Of a DNA stretch of 64,000 bases, positions 31,172-39,743 are shown piece after piece. Location: positions 1-64,000 of IMG/VR virus record IMGVR_UViG_3300036715_003254; one strand, 5' to 3'. Source of the stretch: a virus. A model generated the notes under the pieces. The model saw only the letters and a list, made by a program, of their open reading frames with translations. It ran no database searches and was not told the DNA's origin. Numbering within the stretch: the stretch's first letter is position 1; every line of letters begins with the position of its first letter. The position numbers were made by a program, and so were the translations under genes.

Positions 31172-32722
31172 TTAGTATTCTTCATCGTTTTCTTCTTCAT
31201 CAGAACTTCCACCGCTGTTTTCAGCTTCTCTTTTTTTCCTTTCAGCAGCTTCTTGATCGATTTCAGTTCTCATCTGCCTAATTTCTTCGTCTGTCATCTT
31301 AAGAATATTTTTATTTACCCATAGTTCGCTAAATTTTTTACCTATAAGAGGCTCTACAGTACTATAAGTATCAATTTTCTCTTTAAATGATTCGGTTTCT
31401 AGTTTATCAAGGAAAGAATTTTCTTTTGAATATATTAGTTTGAATTGACCTTTGAATTTTTCAAACTCACTTTCTTTCATTTTACCTTGAGAAACTAATT
31501 GTCTTTTCATAAGTTCAATGAAAAGTTTATTGAATTGTCTTCTTAGTCTACTAATATATGAGAAGAATTTTATTTCATCTCTAGATACAGTCATTGAACC
31601 AAAATCATAATCGGCGGATGTATCGACATTCATTCTAGAGAGAGGAACTTTCATCGCTAGATAAAGTTTTTCTCTTATGTATTTGATGTCATTCATCTCG
31701 CCAAGATTTCCAGTTTCATCTAGAGTTTGTACATCTAGACCTTTATTACCGTCTCTTGACATAACCCAATAGTCTTCTACTATCGCATTGACGGCAGAAG
31801 TATTTGTTATACTTCCTGTTGACGGATCGTATACCTTTTTATATCTGAATTTATTTTGCATCTCAAGCGCCGCTTGCTGGGCTTTCGCCGCAGGCAGACC
31901 AGATATATCCATATTAAACACTCTTCTTGATACAGAGTGTGAAAATCTCATTGGAACTAACATATCTTCCAGAGACTCAAGCATATTAGCTACTTTTATC
32001 GCATTATGTAGATTTGAACGAATAACTCCTTGATCAAAAAGTCCTGAATCTAGTCTTATAACTTCTTCTGGAAGAAATGTTATTTCATTTAAGTCTTGTT
32101 GATTAAATATAAAGAACTTATTTTCTCTAATTTGAAAATACTTCCATTTATTGTCATTCTTATCAAAATAAAGGTAATAAGGTGATAGTATATTAAGAGA
32201 TTTAATTCCTCTATTCAAATTTTTATGATATTCAACTTGAATATTTAGTTGACCATCTATAAACCAAGATTGAACCATAGTATAAGAATTTTCTTCAAAA
32301 TTCAAAAGTCTCAAAACTGATTTTAAGGCTTCCGCAAATGCTTCTTTTATAGAATCTGAAACTTCAGCACTATCATCAAATTGTACTTGTATCGGATCGT
32401 CTTTCGCTGCTGTGAAAAGAAACTCATTAATTATTTCATCTATTCCAGCTTGTACATCAGAATATGATGATACTTTTCTATAAGTAGTGATAAGATTAGC
32501 TTGTTTTTCAAGAAGCTGTTCTAGTGCACTTTTATCTGAGAAAGCCGAAGTAGTAGAAGAAGGTAAACCATCAAACCAAAAAACTGTATTTGAATAGTTT
32601 TCTTCTCCGTGTGTAAGATACCTGTCTACAGTTTGTTGTTGTATGATTGGCATCATTTCCGGTCGTTTTTGTTTGAAAAAACCTGTTTTAAGGCTTTCGT
32701 TTAATGATTCAAAAAATCCCAT
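31172..32722 (-). CDS. 20: Portal protein (T4 gp20-like)
   Basis: The portal forms the ring through which DNA enters the head. YRKVSSYSDVQAGIDEIINE near the N-terminus, YLAMKVPLSRMN and SRLRRQFNKLFIELMKRQL are typical of gp20. About 516 residues from the ATG at 32722, which has a GGAG ribosome site; a GTG-led extension to 32758 would overlap the late-type promoter and is unlikely. The C-terminus is acidic. Confidence 0.9.
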   Translation of the reverse strand: MGFFESLNESLKTGFFKQKRPEMMPIIQQQTVDRYLTHGEENYSNTVFWFDGLPSSTTSAFSDKSALEQLLEKQANLITTYRKVSSYSDVQAGIDEIINEFLFTAAKDDPIQVQFDDSAEVSDSIKEAFAEALKSVLRLLNFEENSYTMVQSWFIDGQLNIQVEYHKNLNRGIKSLNILSPYYLYFDKNDNKWKYFQIRENKFFIFNQQDLNEITFLPEEVIRLDSGLFDQGVIRSNLHNAIKVANMLESLEDMLVPMRFSHSVSRRVFNMDISGLPAAKAQQAALEMQNKFRYKKVYDPSTGSITNTSAVNAIVEDYWVMSRDGNKGLDVQTLDETGNLGEMNDIKYIREKLYLAMKVPLSRMNVDTSADYDFGSMTVSRDEIKFFSYISRLRRQFNKLFIELMKRQLVSQGKMKESEFEKFKGQFKLIYSKENSFLDKLETESFKEKIDTYSTVEPLIGKKFSELWVNKNILKMTDEEIRQMRTEIDQEAAERKKREAENSGGSSDEEENDEEY

Positions 32723-32748
32723 AGATACTCCAAAATATTTTCCTAGAA

Positions 32749-32755
32749 TATTTAT
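32749..32755 (-). promoter_or_regulatory. Late-type promoter (GATAAATA)
   Basis: ATAAATA preceded by G, 27 bp before the portal ATG. It diverges from the plus-strand element at 32793. Confidence 0.45.
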
Positions 32756-32792
32756 CACCTTATTATTCAGGTCCGGAGTTTCACTAAAGAGT

Positions 32793-32801
32793 CAAAATAA
32801 A
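32793..32801 (+). promoter_or_regulatory. Late-type promoter (AAATAAATA), plus strand
   Basis: AAATAAATA in the context of those on the minus strand, 83 bp before the first plus-strand gene. Confidence 0.5.
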
Positions 32802-32883
32802 TATATCACAAATTTAATATTGTATCAATAAGTTTTCAGATTTTTAAAGTGTTATAAATATCTCGAAAACTAAGGGGGATAAA

Positions 32884-33177
32884 ATGGCCGGAATAAAATT
32901 TGGTAGTGTAACGCCAGATGCTAACACAGATACAGTTTTGTGTAAAGTGCCTGTAGGTAAAACTGCTACTATGACTATAAATGCTTGTAATACGACTTCT
33001 GATTCAGCTACTGTAAGTATAACAATAGGCGGAGACGCAATAGAATACAAAACAACTATAGCTGCTAATGATGTGCTAGAAAGAACTGATATGATAGTAG
33101 TTTCTGGAGAGAGTGTTGTAGTAAATACTTCTACTGCTGGAGTTACATTTAGAGCTTATGGTATTTGGGGCGTATAA
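32884..33177 (+). CDS. Small beta-rich structural protein, 97 aa
   Basis: It starts MAGIKFGSVTPDANTDTVLC with an AAGGGGG ribosome site. The beta pattern (TATMTINACNTTSDSATVSI, then IVVSGESVVV) resembles small proteins found beside phage fibre genes that decorate heads or fibres; the call is by type only. It is two bases from the fibre gene. Confidence 0.6.
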   Translation: MAGIKFGSVTPDANTDTVLCKVPVGKTATMTINACNTTSDSATVSITIGGDAIEYKTTIAANDVLERTDMIVVSGESVVVNTSTAGVTFRAYGIWGV

Positions 33178-33179
33178 AA

Positions 33180-36100
33180 ATGGGAAGAATTACATCTACA
33201 GACCAATTAGCTACCAAAGATTATGTTTCTAGCGCCATTTCTGATACTAAGAAATGGGTAAGTGATAATTATAGTAATGACCACGTCCAAGTAAATCCTG
33301 ACTGGACAGCTACTAGTGGTGCTGCTCAAATACTAAACAAGCCTACTACTATTGCTGGATATGGTATTACTGATGCTTACACTAAAACTGATGTTGATAA
33401 TAAAGACTCTAGTACTCTTTCATCAGCTAAATCTTATACAGATACAGCAATAGCTAATCTAGTTAATTCAGCTCCATCTACACTAGATACTTTGAAAGAA
33501 ATAGCTGATCAACTATCACACGATGAATCAACTGTTTCAGCTTTAACTAATGTGGTAGGTACTAAAGCTCCTATTGATTCGCCTTCATTCACAGGAACTC
33601 CTGTAGCTCCAACAGCTGATGCTACTACTAATACAGACCAAATAGCTACTACAAAATTTGTTACAGGAGCTATTTCAGATACAAAAACTTGGATAAGTAA
33701 ACAGCCTTTCTATAACGCTTTACCACAAGTAAGTTCTGATTGGACAGCAACAAGCGGAGTAGCCCAAATACTCAATAAACCTACTACAGTAGCTGGTTAT
33801 GGTATCACAGACTCTTACACAAAATCTGATGTTGATACTGCGCTAAAAAGTAAAGCTCCAATTGACTCTCCTACATTTACAGGAACACCGATAGCACCAA
33901 CTCCAGATGCTAGTACTAATACAGATCAATTAGCTACTACAAAATTTGTATCTGGAGCTATATCAGATACTAAAACTTGGATTAGCAAACAACCTTTCTA
34001 TAATGCTTTACCGCAAGTAAGTTCGGATTGGAGTGCTACTAGTGGTGTAGCCCAAATTTTGAATAAACCTACCACTATTGCTGGATATGGTATTACTGAT
34101 GCTTATACAAAAACAGATGTAGATAATAAAGACTCTAGTACACTATCATCAGCTAAATCTTATACAGATACAGCAATAGCTAATCTAGTTGACTCAGCTC
34201 CTTCTACACTAGATACTCTGAAAGAAATAGCTGATCAAATGTCAAAAGACGAGTCTGGTGTTTCCGCTTTAACTAATGTAGTAGGTACTAAAGCTCCATT
34301 AGACTCTCCTGCGTTCACTGGAACTCCAACTGCTCCAACAGCAGATGCTAGTACAAATACAGATCAATTAGCTACTACAAAATTTGTCGCAGGTGCTATT
34401 TCTGATACTAAGAAATGGGTAAATGATAACTATGGTGATGATAAAACTCAAGTAAATTCCGACTGGTCGGCTACTAGTGGTGTAGCTCAAATTCTTAATA
34501 AGCCAACTACTATTGCTGGTTATGGTATTACAGACGCTTATACTAAATCTGATGTAGATACAGCTCTAAGTGCTAAAGCACCTATAGACTCTCCTACATT
34601 CACAGGAACACCAATAGCACCAACAGCAGACGCTAGTACTAATACAGACCAAGTAGCTACTACAAAATTTGTTTCTGGAGCTATTTCAGATACAAAAACT
34701 TGGATTAGTAAACAGCCTTTTGCTGGCGCTCTACCTCAAGTAAGTTCAGATTGGAGTGCTACTAGTGGTGTTGCTCAAATACTAAACAAGCCTACTACTA
34801 TTGCTGGATATGGTATTACTGATGCTTACACTAAAACTGATGTTGATAATAAAGATTCTAGTACTTTATCTTCAGCTAAATCTTATACAGATACAGCTAT
34901 AGCTAATCTAGTAAATTCTGCTCCATCAACGTTAGACACACTAAAAGAAATAGCTGATCAACTTACAAATGATGAATCAGCAGTTTCCGCTCTTACAAAT
35001 GTGGTAGGAACTAAAGCACCATTAGACTCACCTACATTTACAGGCACACCTAAAGCGCCTACACCAACATCTGGAGATAATACTACTCAAATAGCTACTA
35101 CAGAATTCGTTTCTGGCGCAATATCTGATACTAAAAAGTGGGTAAATGATAATTATGGTAATGGAAAATCTCAAGTAAATGCCGACTGGAGCGCTACTAG
35201 TGGTGTAGCTCAAATACTAAATAAACCTACTACAGTAGCAGGATATGGTATTACAGATGTTTATTCAAAGACTGATGTAGATACAGCTCTAAGTGCTAAA
35301 GCTCCAATCAGCTCTCCTACATTTACAGGAACACCAATAGCACCAACAGCCGACTCTAGTACTAATACAGATCAAATAGCTACTACAAAATTTGTAGCTG
35401 GTGCTATATCTGATACTAAGAAATGGGTAAGTGATAATTACAATAATCAACCGCAAGTAAACTCTGATTGGTCTGCTACTAGTGGTGTAGCCCAAATACT
35501 AAATAAACCAACTACTGTAAGTGGTTATGGTATAACAGATGCTTATACTAAAACGGATGTTGATAATAAAGACACTAGTACACTATCTTCAGCTAAATCT
35601 TATACTGACACAGCTATAGCTAATCTAGTTAATTCAGCTCCTTCTACACTAGATACACTAAAAGAAATAGCCGACCAACTATCAAAAGACGAATCAACTG
35701 TTTCAGCTTTAACTAATGTAGTAGGTACTAAAGCTCCTATTGATTCGCCTTCATTTACAGGTACACCAGTAGCACCAACAGCTGATTCTGGAACAAATAC
35801 AACCCAAATAGCTACTACAGCGTTTGTAACAGGTGCTATTAATTCATATATACCGTCTAAATTGGCTACAGGTAGAGTTTTAAAAGTTACTGGAGATATA
35901 TCATTTACTACTCCAACATTTGATGGTTCAAGTGATATTAGTGCTACAGCTACGCTTCCTGATGTAGTTACAGCCGGATCTTATAATTACATCACAGTCA
36001 ATAGTAAAGGTCTAATAACCTCAGGAACTAAATTACCTGCTTACACACAAGAATTAACTGCGGATGATGGACAAACACAAATTACATTGAATGGACCTAA

Positions 36101-36233
36101 AGGTTCTTGTTTCGCAGTATTTAAAAATGGTGTAAGAATTCCTTCTACTGCTTGGTCTGTAGATGGAACTACTTTGACCTTTAATGATTCACTATCTAAA
36201 GGCGACACTATAATAATAGATAGTTCTAATTAG
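33180..36233 (+). CDS. Long repetitive tail fibre protein
   Basis: About 1017 residues, starting at the ATG at 33180 (MGRITSTDQLATKDYVSSAI). Seven copies of QILNKPTT(I/V)AGYGITD and seven of FTGTPxAPT with (D/T)Q(I/L)ATTKFV alternate. Two spacer types follow by turns: a long one with SSAKSYTDTAIANLV, and a short one (TALSAKAP). These are known phage fibre repeats that form trimeric shafts. The C-terminus (KNGVRIPSTAWSVDGTTLTF) resembles units of the 44536-45681 protein. No chaperone or adhesin follows. The high DNA identity between repeats permits length change by recombination. Confidence 0.9.
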   Translation: MGRITSTDQLATKDYVSSAISDTKKWVSDNYSNDHVQVNPDWTATSGAAQILNKPTTIAGYGITDAYTKTDVDNKDSSTLSSAKSYTDTAIANLVNSAPSTLDTLKEIADQLSHDESTVSALTNVVGTKAPIDSPSFTGTPVAPTADATTNTDQIATTKFVTGAISDTKTWISKQPFYNALPQVSSDWTATSGVAQILNKPTTVAGYGITDSYTKSDVDTALKSKAPIDSPTFTGTPIAPTPDASTNTDQLATTKFVSGAISDTKTWISKQPFYNALPQVSSDWSATSGVAQILNKPTTIAGYGITDAYTKTDVDNKDSSTLSSAKSYTDTAIANLVDSAPSTLDTLKEIADQMSKDESGVSALTNVVGTKAPLDSPAFTGTPTAPTADASTNTDQLATTKFVAGAISDTKKWVNDNYGDDKTQVNSDWSATSGVAQILNKPTTIAGYGITDAYTKSDVDTALSAKAPIDSPTFTGTPIAPTADASTNTDQVATTKFVSGAISDTKTWISKQPFAGALPQVSSDWSATSGVAQILNKPTTIAGYGITDAYTKTDVDNKDSSTLSSAKSYTDTAIANLVNSAPSTLDTLKEIADQLTNDESAVSALTNVVGTKAPLDSPTFTGTPKAPTPTSGDNTTQIATTEFVSGAISDTKKWVNDNYGNGKSQVNADWSATSGVAQILNKPTTVAGYGITDVYSKTDVDTALSAKAPISSPTFTGTPIAPTADSSTNTDQIATTKFVAGAISDTKKWVSDNYNNQPQVNSDWSATSGVAQILNKPTTVSGYGITDAYTKTDVDNKDTSTLSSAKSYTDTAIANLVNSAPSTLDTLKEIADQLSKDESTVSALTNVVGTKAPIDSPSFTGTPVAPTADSGTNTTQIATTAFVTGAINSYIPSKLATGRVLKVTGDISFTTPTFDGSSDISATATLPDVVTAGSYNYITVNSKGLITSGTKLPAYTQELTADDGQTQITLNGPKGSCFAVFKNGVRIPSTAWSVDGTTLTFNDSLSKGDTIIIDSSN

Positions 36234-36274
36234 GTCTGATAGTTATTTTACTAAAAAGACTGAAAATAATATAA

Positions 36275-36298
36275 GAGTAGCAGGATCTTCTGCTACTC
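36275..36298 (+). terminator. Hairpin after the tail fibre gene
   Basis: 9-bp stem GAGTAGCAG/CTGCTACTC, loop of 6, 42 bases after the stop; no T-run follows. Confidence 0.5.
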
Positions 36299-36691
36299 CA
36301 GATATGAAAGAGTATCAAAAATTTAATAATGATAATCTTTATTAAAAATGCTTTGAACTTTGATTAATACCACAGAAACTTAAACCTATAAAATGTTATC
36401 TATATCTTAGTAAACCTCTCCTAAACCATCATTATATGATTCAAACTTTTTAGTTGTATATAAAACATCATTTAATAAAAATATTTTTTAGTGTAGTATT
36501 ATATTAAAGTAGAAAAATAAATTTTTTAGCGATTATTATATAAAAGTAAAAAATAAAATTTTTTTAGATAAGAAAATGCTATATGCTATATTCTAAGGAC
36601 GGCTATAGAAACACAAACTCTTTTTAAACTAATAAATTATATTAAAGTAGAGATAATACTTGAAAGGAATAGTAGGAGTAAAGAAGAAAGA

Positions 36692-36718
36692 AGAGATATA
36701 CTGAAGTTGTATATCTCT
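36692..36718 (-). terminator. Terminator after the AAA ATPase gene
   Basis: Perfect 10-bp stem (AGAGATATAC/GTATATCTCT), loop of 7; a T-rich TCTTCTTTCTT follows on the minus strand. Confidence 0.7.
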
Positions 36719-36729
36719 CTAAATAGTTA

Positions 36730-37959
36730 TCAAATCATTTCTTTATGTTTTCTTTTCTTAACTTTTTCTAAAATAGAAATACCTTCTTCTTTTAAATAAG
36801 AATGTTTTGTTTCTTTCTTCTTAGCCTTTTTCTCTTGAAGAAGTTTTATTATAGAACCAAGATCAGAAGGTAAAACTGTCTCGCTCTTAAAATACTTATC
36901 AAAATCTTCATCTAAATCGTAGGTATTCCAAACATTCTTAGCTTCGGAATTAGTTAGTGGTCTCAATTTTATAATATCAAACATTCTTCCTTTTCTTAGA
37001 AGAGCAACATCTAGATCTTCCGTAGAAAGATTTGATGTTATCAAAAACTTTGTCTTTTTAGTTTTTGTAAATAGACCATCAGTAGTGGTAAGAAAATTAG
37101 AAATGAATTTATTTTTTTGATCGTCTATATTTGAATTCACTTCGGCTGTTCTATGAGTCAAGTAATAATCTATATCATCTAAAATAACAAGATCTGGAAT
37201 TTCTTCACTTATTTCATTCCAAAACTCATCGTTTGAAAGAAGATTTTCATTTTTCAAATAGAAAGCTAAAATTTCTCCAGAAGTTTCTGAATTATCATCT
37301 TTCTTTACTAAATCTATATTTTCAAGAAGAAACCTTTGGTAAACATTCAACATTTTAGATTTTCCTAACCCTGGATCGCCTATTACTATCAAAATGTTCT
37401 CGTTTGAAAGAAGAAATTGTTTAAACATTTCATCTACATCAATATACGGATAATATTCCTTTTTAAATTCTTTCATTTCTTCTAGTCTATAGTATATGTT
37501 GCTACTTCTTCCTAAAAGACCATCAGATCTTTGATAGAATCTTCTTATCTGAATTTTTGTTTGTGATACTTCAACATCAAACTCAGCAAATACTTTATTT
37601 ACAAATTCTGTTTCTTTAATGTTTTTTACATAAATATCATATTCGTTAAACTCTTCATCAGTTTCTTTTCTGTCGTAAAGTAGATGAAAGAATAATATAA
37701 GTTCTCCATCTTCATTATAACCTTTATATTGAAACAAAGTATAATTTACACTAATCGGTCTTTCAATGACTTCAATACGCATTTTCTCTTTAAGAATTTC
37801 TACCGCTTCAAAAGCATTTTTTTGTCTAAGAATATAAGTGAAAGCAGTAAAAGAACTATCAATCTGAGAAAGTAAATTTTCTCTAGAAATAAATTCCGGA
37901 AGAGAAAAAGCAAGATCCGATGTAGTAGAATGTAATACTTGTTTATTTGTAAGTTCCAT
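36730..37959 (-). CDS. AAA-family ATPase
   Basis: Residues 200-370 hold one AAA module: Walker A GDPGLGKSKM, Walker B LVILDDIDYYL, sensor 1 KFLITSN and ALLRKGRMFDIIKL with the arginine finger. The N-terminal 190 residues are of unknown fold. Similar stand-alone AAA proteins occur in many large phages without known role. It is two bases downstream of the clamp loader gene gp44, so it may remodel replication or transcription complexes. Confidence 0.75.
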   Translation of the reverse strand: MELTNKQVLHSTTSDLAFSLPEFISRENLLSQIDSSFTAFTYILRQKNAFEAVEILKEKMRIEVIERPISVNYTLFQYKGYNEDGELILFFHLLYDRKETDEEFNEYDIYVKNIKETEFVNKVFAEFDVEVSQTKIQIRRFYQRSDGLLGRSSNIYYRLEEMKEFKKEYYPYIDVDEMFKQFLLSNENILIVIGDPGLGKSKMLNVYQRFLLENIDLVKKDDNSETSGEILAFYLKNENLLSNDEFWNEISEEIPDLVILDDIDYYLTHRTAEVNSNIDDQKNKFISNFLTTTDGLFTKTKKTKFLITSNLSTEDLDVALLRKGRMFDIIKLRPLTNSEAKNVWNTYDLDEDFDKYFKSETVLPSDLGSIIKLLQEKKAKKKETKHSYLKEEGISILEKVKKRKHKEMI

Positions 37960-37961
37960 TT

Positions 37962-38927
37962 TTAACCTTTATATTCAATTTGTTGTGAAAGACATAGTTC
38001 AGCGCAATACGCAGCTAGAGTAATATACTTGTCTCTTGACCTTTGACTCATATCTAGATATTTCGCTGTAGTCATTATAACAACAGGAATACTTTTCTCT
38101 GAAACAATTTTGTCTATTTTGCTATAAACCATAGTATAGAGATGCTCTGGATCAGATAATTCATTTAACAGAGGTCTCGCTTTTGAAAAATCTTTTTTCT
38201 TTAATGCTACAATAATCTCGTCAACAACTAAATTTTCATTCAAAATTCTCTCGGAAATTTCTAGTTTTCCGCTAGTAGAATTTTGTTGTAAAATCATTAT
38301 CATCTTTCTTACTGAAGGATAATAGGTTAGAATAACTTTTTGAAGTTGTTCTTTTTCGTATTCAATACCTTCATTTTCAAGAATGAATGTTAGTCTTTTA
38401 AATATTTGAGCACCTAGTTCTTTCTTATTTTTATGGAACATTTCATCAAAATCGAAAGTTACAAGTCTGTTTCTTAAAGGCTCTATTAACTTATCAGGAT
38501 AGTTTGCTGTAAATATAAATCTTGTGTTTTTGGAGAACTCTTCAATTATACCTCTAAGAGCTTGTTGTGCTCCTCCAGCACTAGAAGAAAGACCATCAGA
38601 TTCGTCCATAATAACAATTTTTGGAGCATCAGTAAAAGACGCATTAGTAGCAAAATTTGTTATTTTATTTCTTGCTGTATCTATATTACCGTCTCTAGAA
38701 CAATTTATCCAAAGACTATCAGCTTCAAGATCCTTAAGAATAGCTGTAGCTATTGAAGACTTTCCTAATCCTGGAGTTGACGAACAAAGAAGAAGATTTG
38801 GAATTTGGCTTTGTTCTTTAAACTCTTGAAATTTAGCCATAACATCAGAAGGGAGTATCATATCAACTAGACTTTGTGGTCGATATTTTTCAGCCCAAAT
38901 AAAATGTCTGTTGTCAATTTTTTTCAT
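37962..38927 (-). CDS. 44: Clamp loader large subunit (T4 gp44-like)
   Basis: The AAA+ subunit loads the sliding clamp. WAEKYRPQSLVDMILP is the standard start; Walker A STPGLGKSS, Walker B VIMDESDGLS, sensor 1 RFIFTANYPDK and the SRC-like PLRNRLVTF follow. The 321 residues equal T4 gp44 (319). The clamp (gp45) gene is not in the window. Confidence 0.92.
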   Translation of the reverse strand: MKKIDNRHFIWAEKYRPQSLVDMILPSDVMAKFQEFKEQSQIPNLLLCSSTPGLGKSSIATAILKDLEADSLWINCSRDGNIDTARNKITNFATNASFTDAPKIVIMDESDGLSSSAGGAQQALRGIIEEFSKNTRFIFTANYPDKLIEPLRNRLVTFDFDEMFHKNKKELGAQIFKRLTFILENEGIEYEKEQLQKVILTYYPSVRKMIMILQQNSTSGKLEISERILNENLVVDEIIVALKKKDFSKARPLLNELSDPEHLYTMVYSKIDKIVSEKSIPVVIMTTAKYLDMSQRSRDKYITLAAYCAELCLSQQIEYKG

Positions 38928-38952
38928 CGATATCCTTTTTCTTTAGAGTATT

Positions 38953-38975
38953 ATTATATCTGAATTAAGTTTAAC
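38953..38975 (-). promoter_or_regulatory. Early-type promoter (GTTAAA-11-TATAAT)
   Basis: -10 TATAAT at 38953-38958; GTTAAA at 38970-38975, overlapping the end of the upstream gene. It drives gp44 and the AAA gene. Confidence 0.55.
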
Positions 38976-39457
38976 AATTTCTCTCTATCAATATAGAGGC
39001 TCAAAAATCGTAATCTTTCTTTTTCAAATTTCAAAATTCTACTTGAGTCATCAATTTCTTCAAAGGAAAATAATGGCATTAATAATGAAATCTTATTAGA
39101 AAGATATTCTTTCATTATGTCTTTAACATCGAATTCCTTACCATATTTCTCTTCCATATAGTTTTGGTCTTTTGAAAAGTAAAAATTTGGTTTTGAGAAG
39201 TAATCTTTAAATCTTTTATATTTGCTTAGGTCTTTTTCAAATTCTTTAAACAAGTTTTTCTTATTGTAGAATGCGCAACAAATCGCCGCTAGCTTAAAGT
39301 TTTTTTCAGTCCAGCTCTCATAAAAATTCACATTTACTACATTTCTAAAAAGAATTTTCTTCTTATCAGATACAGATACAAATCTAACAAGTCTACCTTC
39401 TTTTCTAGTAAGTTCTACTGACCAATAGATTTGATACTGTTTTGATTCAGGTAACAT
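38954..39457 (-). CDS. Hypothetical protein, 167 aa
   Basis: It starts MLPESKQYQIYWSVELTRKE, soluble and rich in Lys, Phe and Tyr. It lies between the gp33-like and gp44 genes, so it may act in replication or late transcription, but no family is recognised. Confidence 0.6.
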   Translation of the reverse strand: MLPESKQYQIYWSVELTRKEGRLVRFVSVSDKKKILFRNVVNVNFYESWTEKNFKLAAICCAFYNKKNLFKEFEKDLSKYKRFKDYFSKPNFYFSKDQNYMEEKYGKEFDVKDIMKEYLSNKISLLMPLFSFEEIDDSSRILKFEKERLRFLSLYIDREKLLNLIQI

Positions 39458-39458
39458 A

Positions 39459-39743
39459 TTAGAAGTCCTCTAGACTTTCTTCTTCTTTTATTGAATACTT
39501 TTTCACATTATGAAGTTTTTCTTCAATCATTTCTTTTTCTAGAATAGCCGTAATACCTCTATCTTTTGAAAGCATTACACCTATTTCTTCCTCGTCAAGT
39601 TCATTTTCGTCACAGTAAAGAAGAATAAGTTCTAAAAGTTTTGTATCTTTTAAACTTAGTCCTTTAGTGTTAGCGAAATTTTTTACTTCTTCTATAAATT
39701 CTTTTGTATCATTTTTCATCTTTTCCGTTGTCTCCATTTTCAC
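39459..39743 (-). CDS. 33: Possible late transcription coactivator (gp33-like)
   Basis: The 94 residues contain LLELILLYCDENELDEEEIG and ITAILEKEMIEEKLHNVKK, close to the core pattern of T4 gp33, which links late RNA polymerase to the sliding clamp. An alternative start (M9) lies at 39719. The start overlaps gp46 by about 35 bp. Its place in the gp46-gp47-gp55 group fits, as gp55 is its partner. Confidence 0.5.
   Translation of the reverse strand: MKMETTEKMKNDTKEFIEEVKNFANTKGLSLKDTKLLELILLYCDENELDEEEIGVMLSKDRGITAILEKEMIEEKLHNVKKYSIKEEESLEDF

Larger units (their letters stand above)
36234..36729. other. AT-rich intergenic stretch with hairpins and short repeats
   Basis: No gene is seen. Besides the hairpins at each end it has three imperfect copies of a unit with ATTATAT, AAAGTAGA and AAATAAATTTTTTAG between about 36490 and 36655. 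It lies between convergent genes and is the most AT-rich part of the window, so it could be a spacer, promoter cluster or replication site. Confidence 0.5.

Noticed and set aside
33180-36233. Repeats in the tail fibre as a CRISPR array
   Set aside because: The repeats are coding, long and in frame, with no short uniform repeat-spacer structure. No CRISPR array was seen in the window.
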